Positions 1-7,800 of a stretch of DNA of 64,000 nucleotides are shown one piece after another. Every line of letters begins with the position of its first letter. Positions within the stretch are counted from its first letter, which is position 1. The notes under the pieces were generated by a model, which did no database searches, had not been told where the DNA came from, and saw nothing but the letters and a program-made list of their open reading frames with translations. A program made the position numbers and the translations under genes. Origin of the DNA: Persicobacter psychrovividus (GTDB lineage Bacteria; Bacteroidota; Bacteroidia; Cytophagales; Cyclobacteriaceae); assembly GCF_036492425.1 (NCBI RefSeq), contig NZ_AP025292.1, forward strand, positions 310,001 through 374,000. Direction: 5' to 3'.

Positions 1-48
1 CTAACTATTTTAAGGGTAATGTTTTATCAGAATCAAAAACTGTTCCGC

Positions 49-85
49 AAAAAAAAACAGCCCTATCCACTAAGGAAAGGGCTGT
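49..85 (-). terminator. Intrinsic terminator after adk
   Basis: On the minus strand an 8-bp stem (57-64 paired with 78-85, ACAGCCCT/AGGGCTGT) is followed by a run of eight or more T. It lies about 30 bases past the adk stop, so it most likely ends the hpt-adk transcript. Confidence 0.85.
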
Positions 86-115
86 AAAGTCAGCAATGTT
101 TATTTCTGACGGAAA

Positions 116-691
116 TTATTGAAGTTTTTCAACCGCTTCGCAGATGTTGCCAAAGATAGACTCAATAGAGCCAACACCATTGATGCTTGCCAATTTGCCT
201 TGCTTGTTGTAATACTCGGCAACGGGCAAAGTCTCCGCTTTATATACACTGATGCGATTGTTAATTTTATCAATGCTTTGATCATCCGCGCGTCCTGAAG
301 ATTTACCACGCTCCAAAATGCGGTTTCTCAATTCTTGATCTTCTACCTCCAAGGCGATCATCCCGCTGATAGGCGTGTTTTTGCCATTCATCAGCGTATC
401 CAATGCTTCTGCCTGTGCCACAGTACGCGGGAAGCCATCAAAGATGATTCCTTTAGCGTCCGTTACCTCTTTCAGGCGATCATCAACCATATCAATCACT
501 ACTTTATCAGGAACAAGGTTACCGTTGTCCATGTAGCTTTTGGCCAATTTGCCCAGTTCAGTTCCTTCGCCTAAGTGTTTGCGGAAAAGGTCTCCTGTAG
601 AGATGTGTAACAAACCATATTTTTCAATCATTAACTCTGACTGAGTTCCTTTACCTGCACCAGGAGGGCCGAACAGAACGATATTAAGCAT
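116..691 (-). CDS. adk: Adenylate kinase
   Basis: Cytosolic enzyme converting ATP and AMP to two ADP. The P-loop GPPGAGKGT is at residues 8-16, the AMP-site FDGFPRT motif near 84-90, and the LID stretch (ERGKSSGRADD, near 128-138) is short, with no zinc-binding cysteines. At 191 aa this is the short-LID type usual in Bacteroidota. The ATG at 691 gives the family N-terminus MLNIVLFG. It follows hpt on the same strand after 87 bases, so the two salvage genes are probably co-transcribed; a terminator closes the unit. Confidence 0.97.
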   Translation of the reverse strand: MLNIVLFGPPGAGKGTQSELMIEKYGLLHISTGDLFRKHLGEGTELGKLAKSYMDNGNLVPDKVVIDMVDDRLKEVTDAKGIIFDGFPRTVAQAEALDTLMNGKNTPISGMIALEVEDQELRNRILERGKSSGRADDQSIDKINNRISVYKAETLPVAEYYNKQGKLASINGVGSIESIFGNICEAVEKLQ

Positions 692-778
692 AAGTGTAAA
701 AATTTAAATTATGAAATTGTTATTTCGGTATGAAGTTAAAAATCTCTCGGAGATTAACTCCTTAAAAAAATGAATTTT

Positions 779-1306
779 TTATTCCGCAAGCTGATAAATA
801 GCTGGGAGGTTACGTCCCAGGCCATCGTAATCCAGACCATATCCAACCACAAATTTGTTGGGGATCTCGAATGCGGCATATTTTACAGGAATATCTTTTT
901 TGTAAGCTTCAGGCTTATAAAGCAGCGTGGCGATCTCAGCAGATTTCACTCCTTTGTCATTCAAAAGGTTCATGATATGCTCCAAGGTGTTGCCAGTGTC
1001 TACGATATCTTCGATGATCACTACATCTTCTCCTTTAAGAGAACCTTGCAAACCCACCAATTCTTTAATAGAACCTGTAGAGTTCATGCTCTCGTAAGAG
1101 GCCAGCTTAATAAATGATATTGTAGATTCTAAATTTGTTTGACGATACAAGTCGGCAGCAAACATGAAAGACCCGTTCAGTACTGCCAAGAAAATAGGCT
1201 TTCTGCCCTCGTAGTCCTTATTGATTTGTTGCGCTAATTTCTCGATGCCTTGAGCCAATTGCTCCTCATCTATAAACATCTTGAATGCCTTGTCTTTTAC
1301 AATCAT
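779..1306 (-). CDS. hpt: Hypoxanthine phosphoribosyltransferase
   Basis: Purine salvage enzyme joining hypoxanthine (or guanine) to PRPP. The PRPP-binding signature EDIVDTGNT is at residues 99-107 and the flexible loop YESMNSTG at 71-78. I start it at the ATG at 1306 (175 aa). An upstream in-frame start at 1357 would translate through a perfect hairpin and add 17 residues untypical of the family; an internal ATG at 1279 is the other option. It is divergent from upp, which salvages uracil, and probably heads an operon with adk. The predicted promoter box and a hairpin sit within 60 bases of the start. Confidence 0.95.
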   Translation of the reverse strand: MIVKDKAFKMFIDEEQLAQGIEKLAQQINKDYEGRKPIFLAVLNGSFMFAADLYRQTNLESTISFIKLASYESMNSTGSIKELVGLQGSLKGEDVVIIEDIVDTGNTLEHIMNLLNDKGVKSAEIATLLYKPEAYKKDIPVKYAAFEIPNKFVVGYGLDYDGLGRNLPAIYQLAE

Positions 1307-1320
1307 CACCTTGAAATTTT

Positions 1321-1355
1321 TATAAAATAAAAAAGCCCTTAATGAGCTTAAGGGC
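1321..1355 (-). promoter_or_regulatory. Terminator-like hairpin in the hpt leader
   Basis: On the minus strand a perfect 8-bp stem (1348-1355 with 1335-1342, TTAAGGGC/GCCCTTAA, 5-base loop) is followed by TTTTTTATTTT, only 15 bases before the hpt ATG. No minus-strand gene lies upstream for it to terminate. It may act on hpt itself, as an early terminator or a 5' stabilising hairpin. Confidence 0.6.
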
Positions 1356-1358
1356 AAG

Positions 1359-1366
1359 CAAATATA
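1359..1366 (-). promoter_or_regulatory. Predicted -7 box for hpt (TATATTTG)
   Basis: Exact match to the Bacteroidota TAnnTTTG -7 element on the minus strand. It ends only three bases before the leader hairpin, so the transcript should start at or inside the hairpin. Confidence 0.6.
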
Positions 1367-1650
1367 ATAGCTTCATTTCAGTATTGAAACCCTGCACCGA
1401 TAAAAAGCTGTTTTTTTTGATAAAGTGAATCATTGCTTGATCTATCCTTTAGGCTTGTTATTCAATCATTAAGATGCTTTTGTTTGCTGATATATATCAT
1501 GTTATTCAGTTGAATTTTTATTTTTGAGCAGTGAATTGATATAATTAACAGGAATTTTAATAATTATTACAGATTTTGTGAATGATTCTGATTCTTAAAA
1601 TCTTTCAATTTATGATTAGAAACAGCTGAGTGTAAATCAAGTTAAATAGC

Positions 1651-1658
1651 TATATTTG
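1651..1658 (+). promoter_or_regulatory. Predicted -7 box for upp (TATATTTG)
   Basis: Exact TAnnTTTG match 34 bases before the upp start codon. No clear -33 TTG is seen at the expected distance. Confidence 0.55.
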
Positions 1659-1692
1659 CAAAGGATTTAATGATAAAATAAATACGCTTGTT

Positions 1693-2349
1693 TTGAAGAT
1701 TTTTAGATTAAATAGTGAATCGTCGGTTGCCAACCATTTTCTGGCAGAGATGCGTGATGAAAATATTCAGAAGGATACCATGCGCTTCCGCAGAAATATT
1801 GAACGCCTTGGGGAATTGATGGCCTATGAGGTTTCCAAAGACCTGCCGTATGTTACCAAGACGGTCAAAACACCATTGGGTGAGAGCGAGATACCGATGC
1901 TGGAAAAGCAGCCTATCCTAATGACCGTGCTTCGTGCAGGCCTGCCGTTTTACAATGGTTTTATGAATATCCTCGACCAGGCCTCGAGTGGTTTTATTGG
2001 TGCATACCGTACACCAAACCCTGATGCCGAAGATGGTTTCGAGATTGATTTGGGCTATGCGGCTTACCCTAACCTGGAAGGTCGTGATTTGATTATCGTA
2101 GACCCAATGCTTGCAACGGGCCGTTCGCTGGTAGATTCGATCGAGAAAGCGATTGAAAAGGGAAATCCTCGATCAATTCATATTGTTGCGATTATTGCCG
2201 CACCTGAAGGGGTTGCTTATGTGAAAGAGCGTATGGGTGACCGTTGCTCGGTATGGTTATGTGCAGAGGACAGCCACCTGAATGAAAAATCTTACATTAT
2301 CCCTGGTTTGGGAGACGCAGGCGATTTGGCATTCGGGTCCAAGGATTAA
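1693..2349 (+). CDS. upp: Uracil phosphoribosyltransferase
   Basis: Makes UMP from uracil and PRPP. The PRPP loop VDPMLATGRSL is at residues 136-146 and the C-terminal uracil-binding stretch YIIPGLGDAGD at 201-211. Length 218 aa is normal. The start is a TTG at 1693, chosen because the residues that follow (MKIFRLNSESSVANHF) match the usual beginning of the Bacteroidota family and no in-frame ATG or GTG lies just upstream; the first internal ATG at 1750 would remove conserved sequence. Single-gene unit: own promoter box and a terminator directly after it. Confidence 0.96.
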   Translation: MKIFRLNSESSVANHFLAEMRDENIQKDTMRFRRNIERLGELMAYEVSKDLPYVTKTVKTPLGESEIPMLEKQPILMTVLRAGLPFYNGFMNILDQASSGFIGAYRTPNPDAEDGFEIDLGYAAYPNLEGRDLIIVDPMLATGRSLVDSIEKAIEKGNPRSIHIVAIIAAPEGVAYVKERMGDRCSVWLCAEDSHLNEKSYIIPGLGDAGDLAFGSKD

Positions 2350-2374
2350 GCCTTTAAAAAAGGTGATTTTTAAG

Positions 2375-2416
2375 AAAAAGCAGATTGATGGTCGCACATC
2401 GGTCTGCTTTTTTTTA
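2375..2416 (+). terminator. Intrinsic terminator after upp
   Basis: Ten-base stem AAAAAGCAGA/TCTGCTTTTT (2375-2384 with 2403-2412) followed by T-rich sequence, 26 bases past the upp stop. Confidence 0.85.
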
Positions 2417-2496
2417 TTCACTGCATTGCTCTTCGCTTTAAGGTCTTTTTACTAATATTGTAGTCTTATACAACCGTATTACTTTTTAGGTTTTCT

Positions 2497-3450
2497 ATGA
2501 ATCCAATGTTAATCAATATTTTATCCTTGATCGGAGGGCTGGTATTACTGATCGCCGGAGGGCATTACCTGGTTAAAGGAGGCTCTACTTTGGCATTACG
2601 CTACAAGATTTCGCCGATGGTCGTTGGGCTGACGGTCATTGCCTTTGGCACCTCAGCACCCGAGTTGCTGGTCTCTGTGCAGGCGGCATTCCGTGGCAGT
2701 CCCGATTTAGCGATGGGAAATGTGGTGGGCTCCAATATTTGTAACCTGGCATTGGTTTTGGGAATTACCGCCCTGATCAGTCCGATTATGGTGGATAAAA
2801 AGACCATGAGAATCGATTGGCCCGTAACCTTTGTCGCTTCTTTACTGCTTTTTGTACTGGTGCATGGTGGCATGCTGAGCCTGGTGGAGGGCGCTGTTCT
2901 TTTTGCAGGCCTGATCGCCTATTTAGCCTATCAGATGGTGGATGCAAAACGAAACCCACACGTTCCTGAGGAAGTGGCTGAAGTACTGGAGCAGGGAATT
3001 ACGGGCAGTATATTTACGGATCTTATGTGGATACTCGTCGGTGGAATTGGCTTGTATTTTGGGTCAGATTTCTTTGTGGGTGGTGCGCAGGCGATTGCAT
3101 TGTACTTTGAAGTGCCCGAGCGGGTTGTTGGACTGACCGTAGTGGCGCTGGGAACGAGCCTGCCCGAGTTGGTGACCTCAGTTATTGCCGCACGCAAGCA
3201 GCAGGTTGACCTGGCTTTGGGGAATTTACTGGGCTCCAATATTTTCAATATTCTTTGTATCCTCGGGATCACTTCCATGATTCACCCGATTCATGTACAG
3301 CAGGCTTTTATTTCCAACGACATGATTTGGATGCTGGCCATTACCCTGGTGGTTTTGCCGATGATGTGGCTGGGCAAAAAAATCAGCCGTGTGGATGGCG
3401 CTATTCTGCTGGGGTTATATATTACTTATACCGTTTTGGTGTTGGTATAA
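2497..3450 (+). CDS. Calcium/sodium antiporter (CaCA family, YrbG-like)
   Basis: Inner-membrane cation exchanger. Two inverted homologous halves are visible: each carries the ion-binding alpha-repeat, GTSAPELLVS at residues 51-60 with GNVVGSN at 74-80, and GTSLPELVTS at 219-228 with GNLLGSN at 242-248. About ten hydrophobic segments and 317 aa fit the bacterial YrbG-type family. The acidic pair in the GTSxPEL motifs that binds Ca2+ or Na+ is intact. Exact ion preference cannot be told from sequence. It stands between upp and a small membrane protein. Confidence 0.93.
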   Translation: MNPMLINILSLIGGLVLLIAGGHYLVKGGSTLALRYKISPMVVGLTVIAFGTSAPELLVSVQAAFRGSPDLAMGNVVGSNICNLALVLGITALISPIMVDKKTMRIDWPVTFVASLLLFVLVHGGMLSLVEGAVLFAGLIAYLAYQMVDAKRNPHVPEEVAEVLEQGITGSIFTDLMWILVGGIGLYFGSDFFVGGAQAIALYFEVPERVVGLTVVALGTSLPELVTSVIAARKQQVDLALGNLLGSNIFNILCILGITSMIHPIHVQQAFISNDMIWMLAITLVVLPMMWLGKKISRVDGAILLGLYITYTVLVLV

Positions 3451-3572
3451 ATTGCGGTAAACGAAGATCAAAAAGGCCGTTTCTCATGATTTTTTTCAAA
3501 CTGTCCGATTAATCGACATAGGGATAACCAATCCTGAGTTGTGGCCGTTGTGATCATGTGGAGATTGTAGCA

Positions 3573-3989
3573 ATGAGTAAGTATATACCTGTCTATCTGA
3601 TCAGTATGATCAAGTTTATTGGTGGGCCCGCCCTGGGTTCAACACTTGGCCTGACTTATTGGGAAACCGTTGCCTTGAGTGTACTCGGGATGATGACCTC
3701 CGTCGTGATTATTTCCTTTTTCGGATTGCAGCTGCGCAGATTTATGCAGCGAAAAAAACTCCTTGGCAAGAAAAAATTCTCACCGAGGAGTCGTCGTTTT
3801 GTCTTCATCTGGAAGACCTTCGGGCTTTGGGGTGTTGCTTTCCTTACCCCCGTATTTTTCAGCCCAATAGTTGGTACTTTACTTGCTGCGCTGATGGGTG
3901 CCTCGCGCCCAAAACTATGGGCCTACATGTTTATTTCATCCGTATTTTGGAGCCTGAGTCTCAGTTATGTGGTGCACAGTCTGCTTTAG
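3573..3989 (+). CDS. Small multi-pass membrane protein of unknown function
   Basis: 138 aa from the ATG at 3573, which has GGAG ten bases upstream; a start at 3558 would add five residues. Three or four hydrophobic segments are visible (near residues 15-30, 33-52, 84-105 and 115-135), separated by a very basic cytoplasmic loop around 55-80 (RRFMQRKK, GKKKFSPRSRR). I do not recognise a named family. It could be a small integral membrane protein co-transcribed with the antiporter 120 bases upstream, but the gap is large enough for its own promoter. Confidence 0.7.
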   Translation: MSKYIPVYLISMIKFIGGPALGSTLGLTYWETVALSVLGMMTSVVIISFFGLQLRRFMQRKKLLGKKKFSPRSRRFVFIWKTFGLWGVAFLTPVFFSPIVGTLLAALMGASRPKLWAYMFISSVFWSLSLSYVVHSLL

Positions 3990-4139
3990 GGTGGAAGATG
4001 GCAGGCACACAACAGTGTTTGCAATTTATTACACCAAATAAAATTTGCGCTCGCCTATTTTGACCATAGAATGAATTCCAGGTCTATTGCAAAAAGCCTT
4101 TTCATGACTTATGGGCTGAAGACACATCTTTTAATAGCT

Positions 4140-4155
4140 TCGGGTTTTAACCCGA
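4140..4155. repeat. Perfect inverted repeat between convergent genes
   Basis: TCGGGTT/AACCCGA arms of 7 bp (4140-4146 and 4149-4155) separated by two bases. It lies between the ends of a plus-strand and a minus-strand gene. There is no T-run, so it is not a standard terminator. Confidence 0.5.
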
Positions 4156-4233
4156 TGGATATATGTAACGGGAAAAAATTTGGATACTGATTCTCCATTG
4201 ACCGTTATGCAACAGCCTCCGTATTTAGGTCAA

Positions 4234-4713
4234 TTAAGCCTTCTGAATCAGTACCGTCGCGTAAGCAGAGATTCCCTCCTCACGGCCTACAAAACTCATC
4301 TTTTCAGTCGTTGTTGCCTTAATCGAAAGGTCTTCCTCTTCTATGCCCATCACTTCGGCAAGCACTTTTTGCATTTCAAGAATATGCGGGTTGACTTTCG
4401 GTTGCTCCAAACAGATGGTCGAGTCAATGTTACCAATTTCATAACCCTTTTCCCTGATGAGCTTCATGACTTCAGCTAAAAGAATCTTGCTGTCAATTCC
4501 TTTGTATTTCGGGTCTTTATCGGAAAAGTGGTAACCAATATCACGCAAGTTCGCTGCGCCAAGCAGGGCATCGCAAATTACATGTACCAGCACGTCGGCA
4601 TCAGAATGGCCTACCGATCCTTTGGTGTGAGGGATCTTGATGCCTCCCAGCCATAAATCATATCCTTCTTTTAATTGATGGACATCATAACCGAATCCTA
4701 CTCGAATTTTCAT
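4234..4713 (-). CDS. ispF: 2-C-methyl-D-erythritol 2,4-cyclodiphosphate synthase
   Basis: Fifth enzyme of the MEP isoprenoid pathway, a zinc-dependent homotrimer. Metal ligands D10, H12 (in GYDVHQL) and H44 are present, as are GHSDAD (35-40) and the C-terminal TTTEKMSFVGREEGI-type signature (residues 134-148). 159 aa is the normal length. The product feeds isoprenoid precursors that UppS, encoded about 30 kb away in this window, elongates. Its promoter is likely at 4738-4769. Confidence 0.97.
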   Translation of the reverse strand: MKIRVGFGYDVHQLKEGYDLWLGGIKIPHTKGSVGHSDADVLVHVICDALLGAANLRDIGYHFSDKDPKYKGIDSKILLAEVMKLIREKGYEIGNIDSTICLEQPKVNPHILEMQKVLAEVMGIEEEDLSIKATTTEKMSFVGREEGISAYATVLIQKA

Positions 4714-4737
4714 AATTTAATAATATCTTAGTTTCTT

Positions 4738-4769
4738 TAAAGATAAGGGAACATTAGGGTGCTACCAAA
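4738..4769 (-). promoter_or_regulatory. Predicted promoter of ispF
   Basis: On the minus strand TTTG (4769-4766), 20 bases, then TATCTTTA (4745-4738). Spacing fits the Bacteroidota -33/-7 arrangement; the last base of the -7 box departs from consensus. Confidence 0.5.
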
Positions 4770-4856
4770 TGAAACAACCTGCTCCTATTCTCTATTGTAT
4801 GGGTACAAAAATATTAAAACATCGGGCATCAGCCGAATATTTCTTAAGAAAGGCGA

Positions 4857-6203
4857 ATGAATATTTTACAGTTTGATTACAAAAAATTTTTAGAAGAGGA
4901 CATCTGGAATGTTCAGCTGAAACACATGCCTCTGGGCAAAAAGATCGGGTACCGCAGTTTGCGGGTGCTTACTTTGGCATTCAATGGGTATGTTAAGAAT
5001 ACCATTCCCCTGCGTGCGGCGGCGCTTACTTACTATACGTTACTGTCGATTGTTCCTGTGCTGGCGCTGGCATTTGGTGTGGCCAAGGGTTTTGACCTCG
5101 ACCAAAAGCTGGAGGCCATTATCTACGATGCGCTAAAAGGTCAGCAGGAAGTGGCTACGCAGCTGGTGGAATTTTCGGAGAAGATGCTCTCCAACGCCAA
5201 AGGTGGCGTGGTGGCAGGAATTGGTTTTTTGGTACTTTTTTACTCCGTAATGAAGTTGGTTTACAGTATTGAAACAAGCTTTAACGATATCTGGCAAGTG
5301 AAGCAGCTGCGGTCTGTGGCACGTAAATTTACCGATTACACAACCATGATCATCATAGCCCCCATCCTGGTGATCATATCTTCCTCTTTGAATGTCATGG
5401 TGGTTTCTAAACTGCAAGAGCTGACCAGTGAAGTGGATAATTCCTTTGTGAATGAGTACCTCAGTCAGGGGGTAACCATGGCCGCTACCCTGTCGCCATA
5501 TATTATGCTGATGTTGCTCTTTACGGTGGTTTACCTGATTATGCCTTACACCAAGGTTCCTGTAAAGTATGCGATAGTGGCGGGCGTAATCGCTGGTTTT
5601 TTTGTGCAGACTTTGCAATGGATTTATCTTGATCTGCAAATTGGCGTATCGAGCTATAATGCGATTTATGGTAGTTTTGCCGCCTTGCCACTGTTAATGA
5701 TTTTCTTTCAGCTGAGCTGGCTTGTGGTGCTGTTGGGAGGGCAGTTGGCGTATTCATTGCAATCCGTGAGGGAGCATACCCGAACCATGCGACTGGGCCG
5801 AATACCTCACCGTAACTTGCGGACTGTCGGGCTGATGGTATGCCGTGAGGTGGCCCGTGATTTCATCTCCGAGAAAACACCACCTTCCATCAACGACCTC
5901 GAAGAGCGACTTGATGTTCCCTTTTTCTATCTTGACGATGCGGTATCGAAATTGAAGAATGCGCACCTGATTGTGGCGGTGCACGAGGGAGAGGAATCGG
6001 ATGAGCGTTCGGGCTTGGTGCCTGCAATCCCGATGGAGCATTTGACGGTTTTACGGGTTGTAAAAGCTTTGGAAAAAGTGGGGGTTTCTGATCAGGCATT
6101 AAAACAGTCTTCAGATTTTATGCAGTTGCAAAACCGCCTTGAACAGATGCACGAAGCTTTAATTGAGCATGACCTCAACGAGCGAATTATTGATATTCTA
6201 TAA
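4857..6203 (+). CDS. YihY/BrkB family membrane protein with C-terminal winged-helix-like region
   Basis: 448 aa. The N-terminal half is a YihY (formerly 'ribonuclease BN') domain with about six membrane segments; the signature AAALTYYTLLSIVPVLALAFG lies at residues 58-78 and other segments fall near 120-140, 165-190, 205-235, 240-260 and 275-300. After residue 310 the protein is soluble and acidic (GLMVCREVARDF, PSINDLEERLDVP, a helix-turn-helix-like pattern), resembling a winged-helix extension found in some family members. Function of the family is uncertain; the old RNase BN assignment is known to be wrong. A bidirectional terminator follows. Confidence 0.88.
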   Translation: MNILQFDYKKFLEEDIWNVQLKHMPLGKKIGYRSLRVLTLAFNGYVKNTIPLRAAALTYYTLLSIVPVLALAFGVAKGFDLDQKLEAIIYDALKGQQEVATQLVEFSEKMLSNAKGGVVAGIGFLVLFYSVMKLVYSIETSFNDIWQVKQLRSVARKFTDYTTMIIIAPILVIISSSLNVMVVSKLQELTSEVDNSFVNEYLSQGVTMAATLSPYIMLMLLFTVVYLIMPYTKVPVKYAIVAGVIAGFFVQTLQWIYLDLQIGVSSYNAIYGSFAALPLLMIFFQLSWLVVLLGGQLAYSLQSVREHTRTMRLGRIPHRNLRTVGLMVCREVARDFISEKTPPSINDLEERLDVPFFYLDDAVSKLKNAHLIVAVHEGEESDERSGLVPAIPMEHLTVLRVVKALEKVGVSDQALKQSSDFMQLQNRLEQMHEALIEHDLNERIIDIL

Positions 6204-6207
6204 AAGT

Positions 6208-6244
6208 AAAAATCCCCATTCCAATAGCAGGAGTGGGGATTTTA
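6208..6244. terminator. Bidirectional terminator between yihY-like and M16 genes
   Basis: AAAATCCCCATTCC pairs with GGAGTGGGGATTTT, 13 of 14 positions, with A-run before and T-run after. It sits between convergent genes and can serve both. Confidence 0.85.
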
Positions 6245-6293
6245 ATTTAAAGACCCTATCGATACAGGCAGCATTCAGCCTGAGGCGTCTGGT

Positions 6294-7529
6294 TTATTTT
6301 TTTGCTTTGTAGTGCATCGTTGTACAGCTATTATTTACGAGGTATTTATTGGCTACCGATTTAATGTCATAAGCCGTTACTTGGTCGATTTTCGCCAGTT
6401 CCTCATTGATCATGTTCGCGTCGCCCAAAACATCGCCCATCGCAAGGAACATCGCACGGTTGAGCAACTCAATTTCAGAGAAGGCATGAGATGCCTGTGC
6501 CTGATTTTTGGTCTTTTCTATGGCGGTATCATTAATGCCCGCTTTCATATTGTCCAATACCTCAGTAATGCGAGATTCGGCATAGTCCAGCGTAACCCCC
6601 TCATTCAGTTTTCCGCCAACGACAATCAAACCTGGGTCAAAAGAACCTGAAGCATAAGCACTGATAGAGTTAAATACCTGATCCTGCTTAACGAGGTCAT
6701 TGTACAGCATGGACGATCGCCCTTTGCCCAAAATATCATTCATCAGGTCAATGGCATAATAGTCCGAATGCAGGCGCTCAGGCATACGGAAAACCTTGTA
6801 AATGGCATCCAGCGGAACGTCAGCTTCAATTTCCAGGCGTCGTTCTACCAATTGCGCAGGCTCAACAGGCAATAAGCGCTGATTTTTCGGCCCTGCAGGA
6901 ATACCGCCAAACCATTTTTCACTCAGCCTTTTCACCTGCTCCACGGTAACCTGTCCTGCAACCACTAATGTCGCATTGTTTGGTCGGTAGAATTTATAAA
7001 AGAACTCCTCGACATCCGCCATTGTAGCTTGCTCAATGTGGGAAATGTCCTTTCCAATCGTTGGCCAGCTGTAAGGGTGCGAGGTATAAACTACTGGGCG
7101 CAGCTTCAGCCATAGGTCGCCATAAGGCTGATTGAGGTAACGCTGTTTGAATTCCTCAATAACTACTGAGCGCTGTACTTCAAGAACTTTGGGGTCGAAA
7201 GAGAGACTCAGCATCCGATCTGACTCCAGCCAAAAAGCAGTTTCCAGATTTACAGCGGGCAAGTTGATGTAGTAATTTGTGATGTCGGGGGTCGTGAAGG
7301 CGTTATTATCGCCTCCAACCAATTGCAGTGGGGTATCGAACTGCGGAATATTTTTTGATCCGCCAAACATCAGGTGCTCAAAGAGGTGCGCAAAGCCTGT
7401 TTTATCTTCAGACTCATCCCTTGAACCTACATCGTAAAGCAAGTTAACCGCCGCCATGGGAGTACTATGATCTTCATGTACAATGACTTTAAGGCCATTT
7501 TCTAATTGAAAGCTTTCAAATTTTATCAT
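6294..7529 (-). CDS. M16 family zinc metallopeptidase (pitrilysin-like)
   Basis: 411 aa from the ATG at 7529 (MIKFESFQLENGLKV); an earlier in-frame start at 7589 adds residues unlike the family. The inverted zinc motif HLFEH is at 48-52 (H48, E51, H52) and the third ligand is one of the glutamates at 125-126 (VVIEEFKQR). No signal peptide is visible, so it is probably cytoplasmic or periplasm-directed by other means. Bacterial M16 peptidases of this size often work with an inactive partner subunit encoded next door; no such partner is present here. Confidence 0.92.
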   Translation of the reverse strand: MIKFESFQLENGLKVIVHEDHSTPMAAVNLLYDVGSRDESEDKTGFAHLFEHLMFGGSKNIPQFDTPLQLVGGDNNAFTTPDITNYYINLPAVNLETAFWLESDRMLSLSFDPKVLEVQRSVVIEEFKQRYLNQPYGDLWLKLRPVVYTSHPYSWPTIGKDISHIEQATMADVEEFFYKFYRPNNATLVVAGQVTVEQVKRLSEKWFGGIPAGPKNQRLLPVEPAQLVERRLEIEADVPLDAIYKVFRMPERLHSDYYAIDLMNDILGKGRSSMLYNDLVKQDQVFNSISAYASGSFDPGLIVVGGKLNEGVTLDYAESRITEVLDNMKAGINDTAIEKTKNQAQASHAFSEIELLNRAMFLAMGDVLGDANMINEELAKIDQVTAYDIKSVANKYLVNNSCTTMHYKAKK

Positions 7530-7680
7530 ATTAGTTTTTGAGCAGATGTAGGATGCACAAGGAGCGGAGTCGCTTCTGCATTGGAACATATTTTATAATG
7601 GAAGTGTAAAAATAGTAAAAAACCATTAGTAAAATTAAGTATTGGGGAGTTGTTCACTTCAATTAGTGATGAATATTGCA

Positions 7681-7727
7681 CATCTTTGAAAAGAATCCTT
7701 TTTTTAGCGAAAAAGATTCTTTTTTTT
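7681..7727 (+). promoter_or_regulatory. CATCTTTG box followed at once by a terminator-like hairpin
   Basis: A near-consensus -7 box (CATCTTTG, 7681-7688) is directly followed by a hairpin, AAAAGAATC (7689-7697) pairing with GATTCTTTT (7715-7723), with inner A-T pairs and an eight-T run (7720-7727). The plus-strand repeat-protein gene starts 73 bases later. No plus-strand gene lies upstream that would need terminating. Confidence 0.45.
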
Positions 7728-7800
7728 GAGGAAATATCGTTTGCTAACCCATTGTGCCTCACCTAAAGTGATGGAATTAATTTGGCCTGCTGCTTTGCGC

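Larger units (their letters stand above)
1307..1692. other. Divergent hpt/upp intergenic region
   Basis: 386 bases without a convincing gene, about 70% A+T. It holds the two opposing promoter boxes (1359-1366 minus and 1651-1658 plus) and the hpt leader hairpin. The stretch 1370-1640 shows nothing I can name. Confidence 0.7.

Noticed and set aside
3573-3989. DedA/SNARE-associated family assignment for the small membrane protein
   Set aside because: The hydrophobic pattern and a Pro-containing loop are suggestive, but the protein is too short and lacks the family's conserved motifs.
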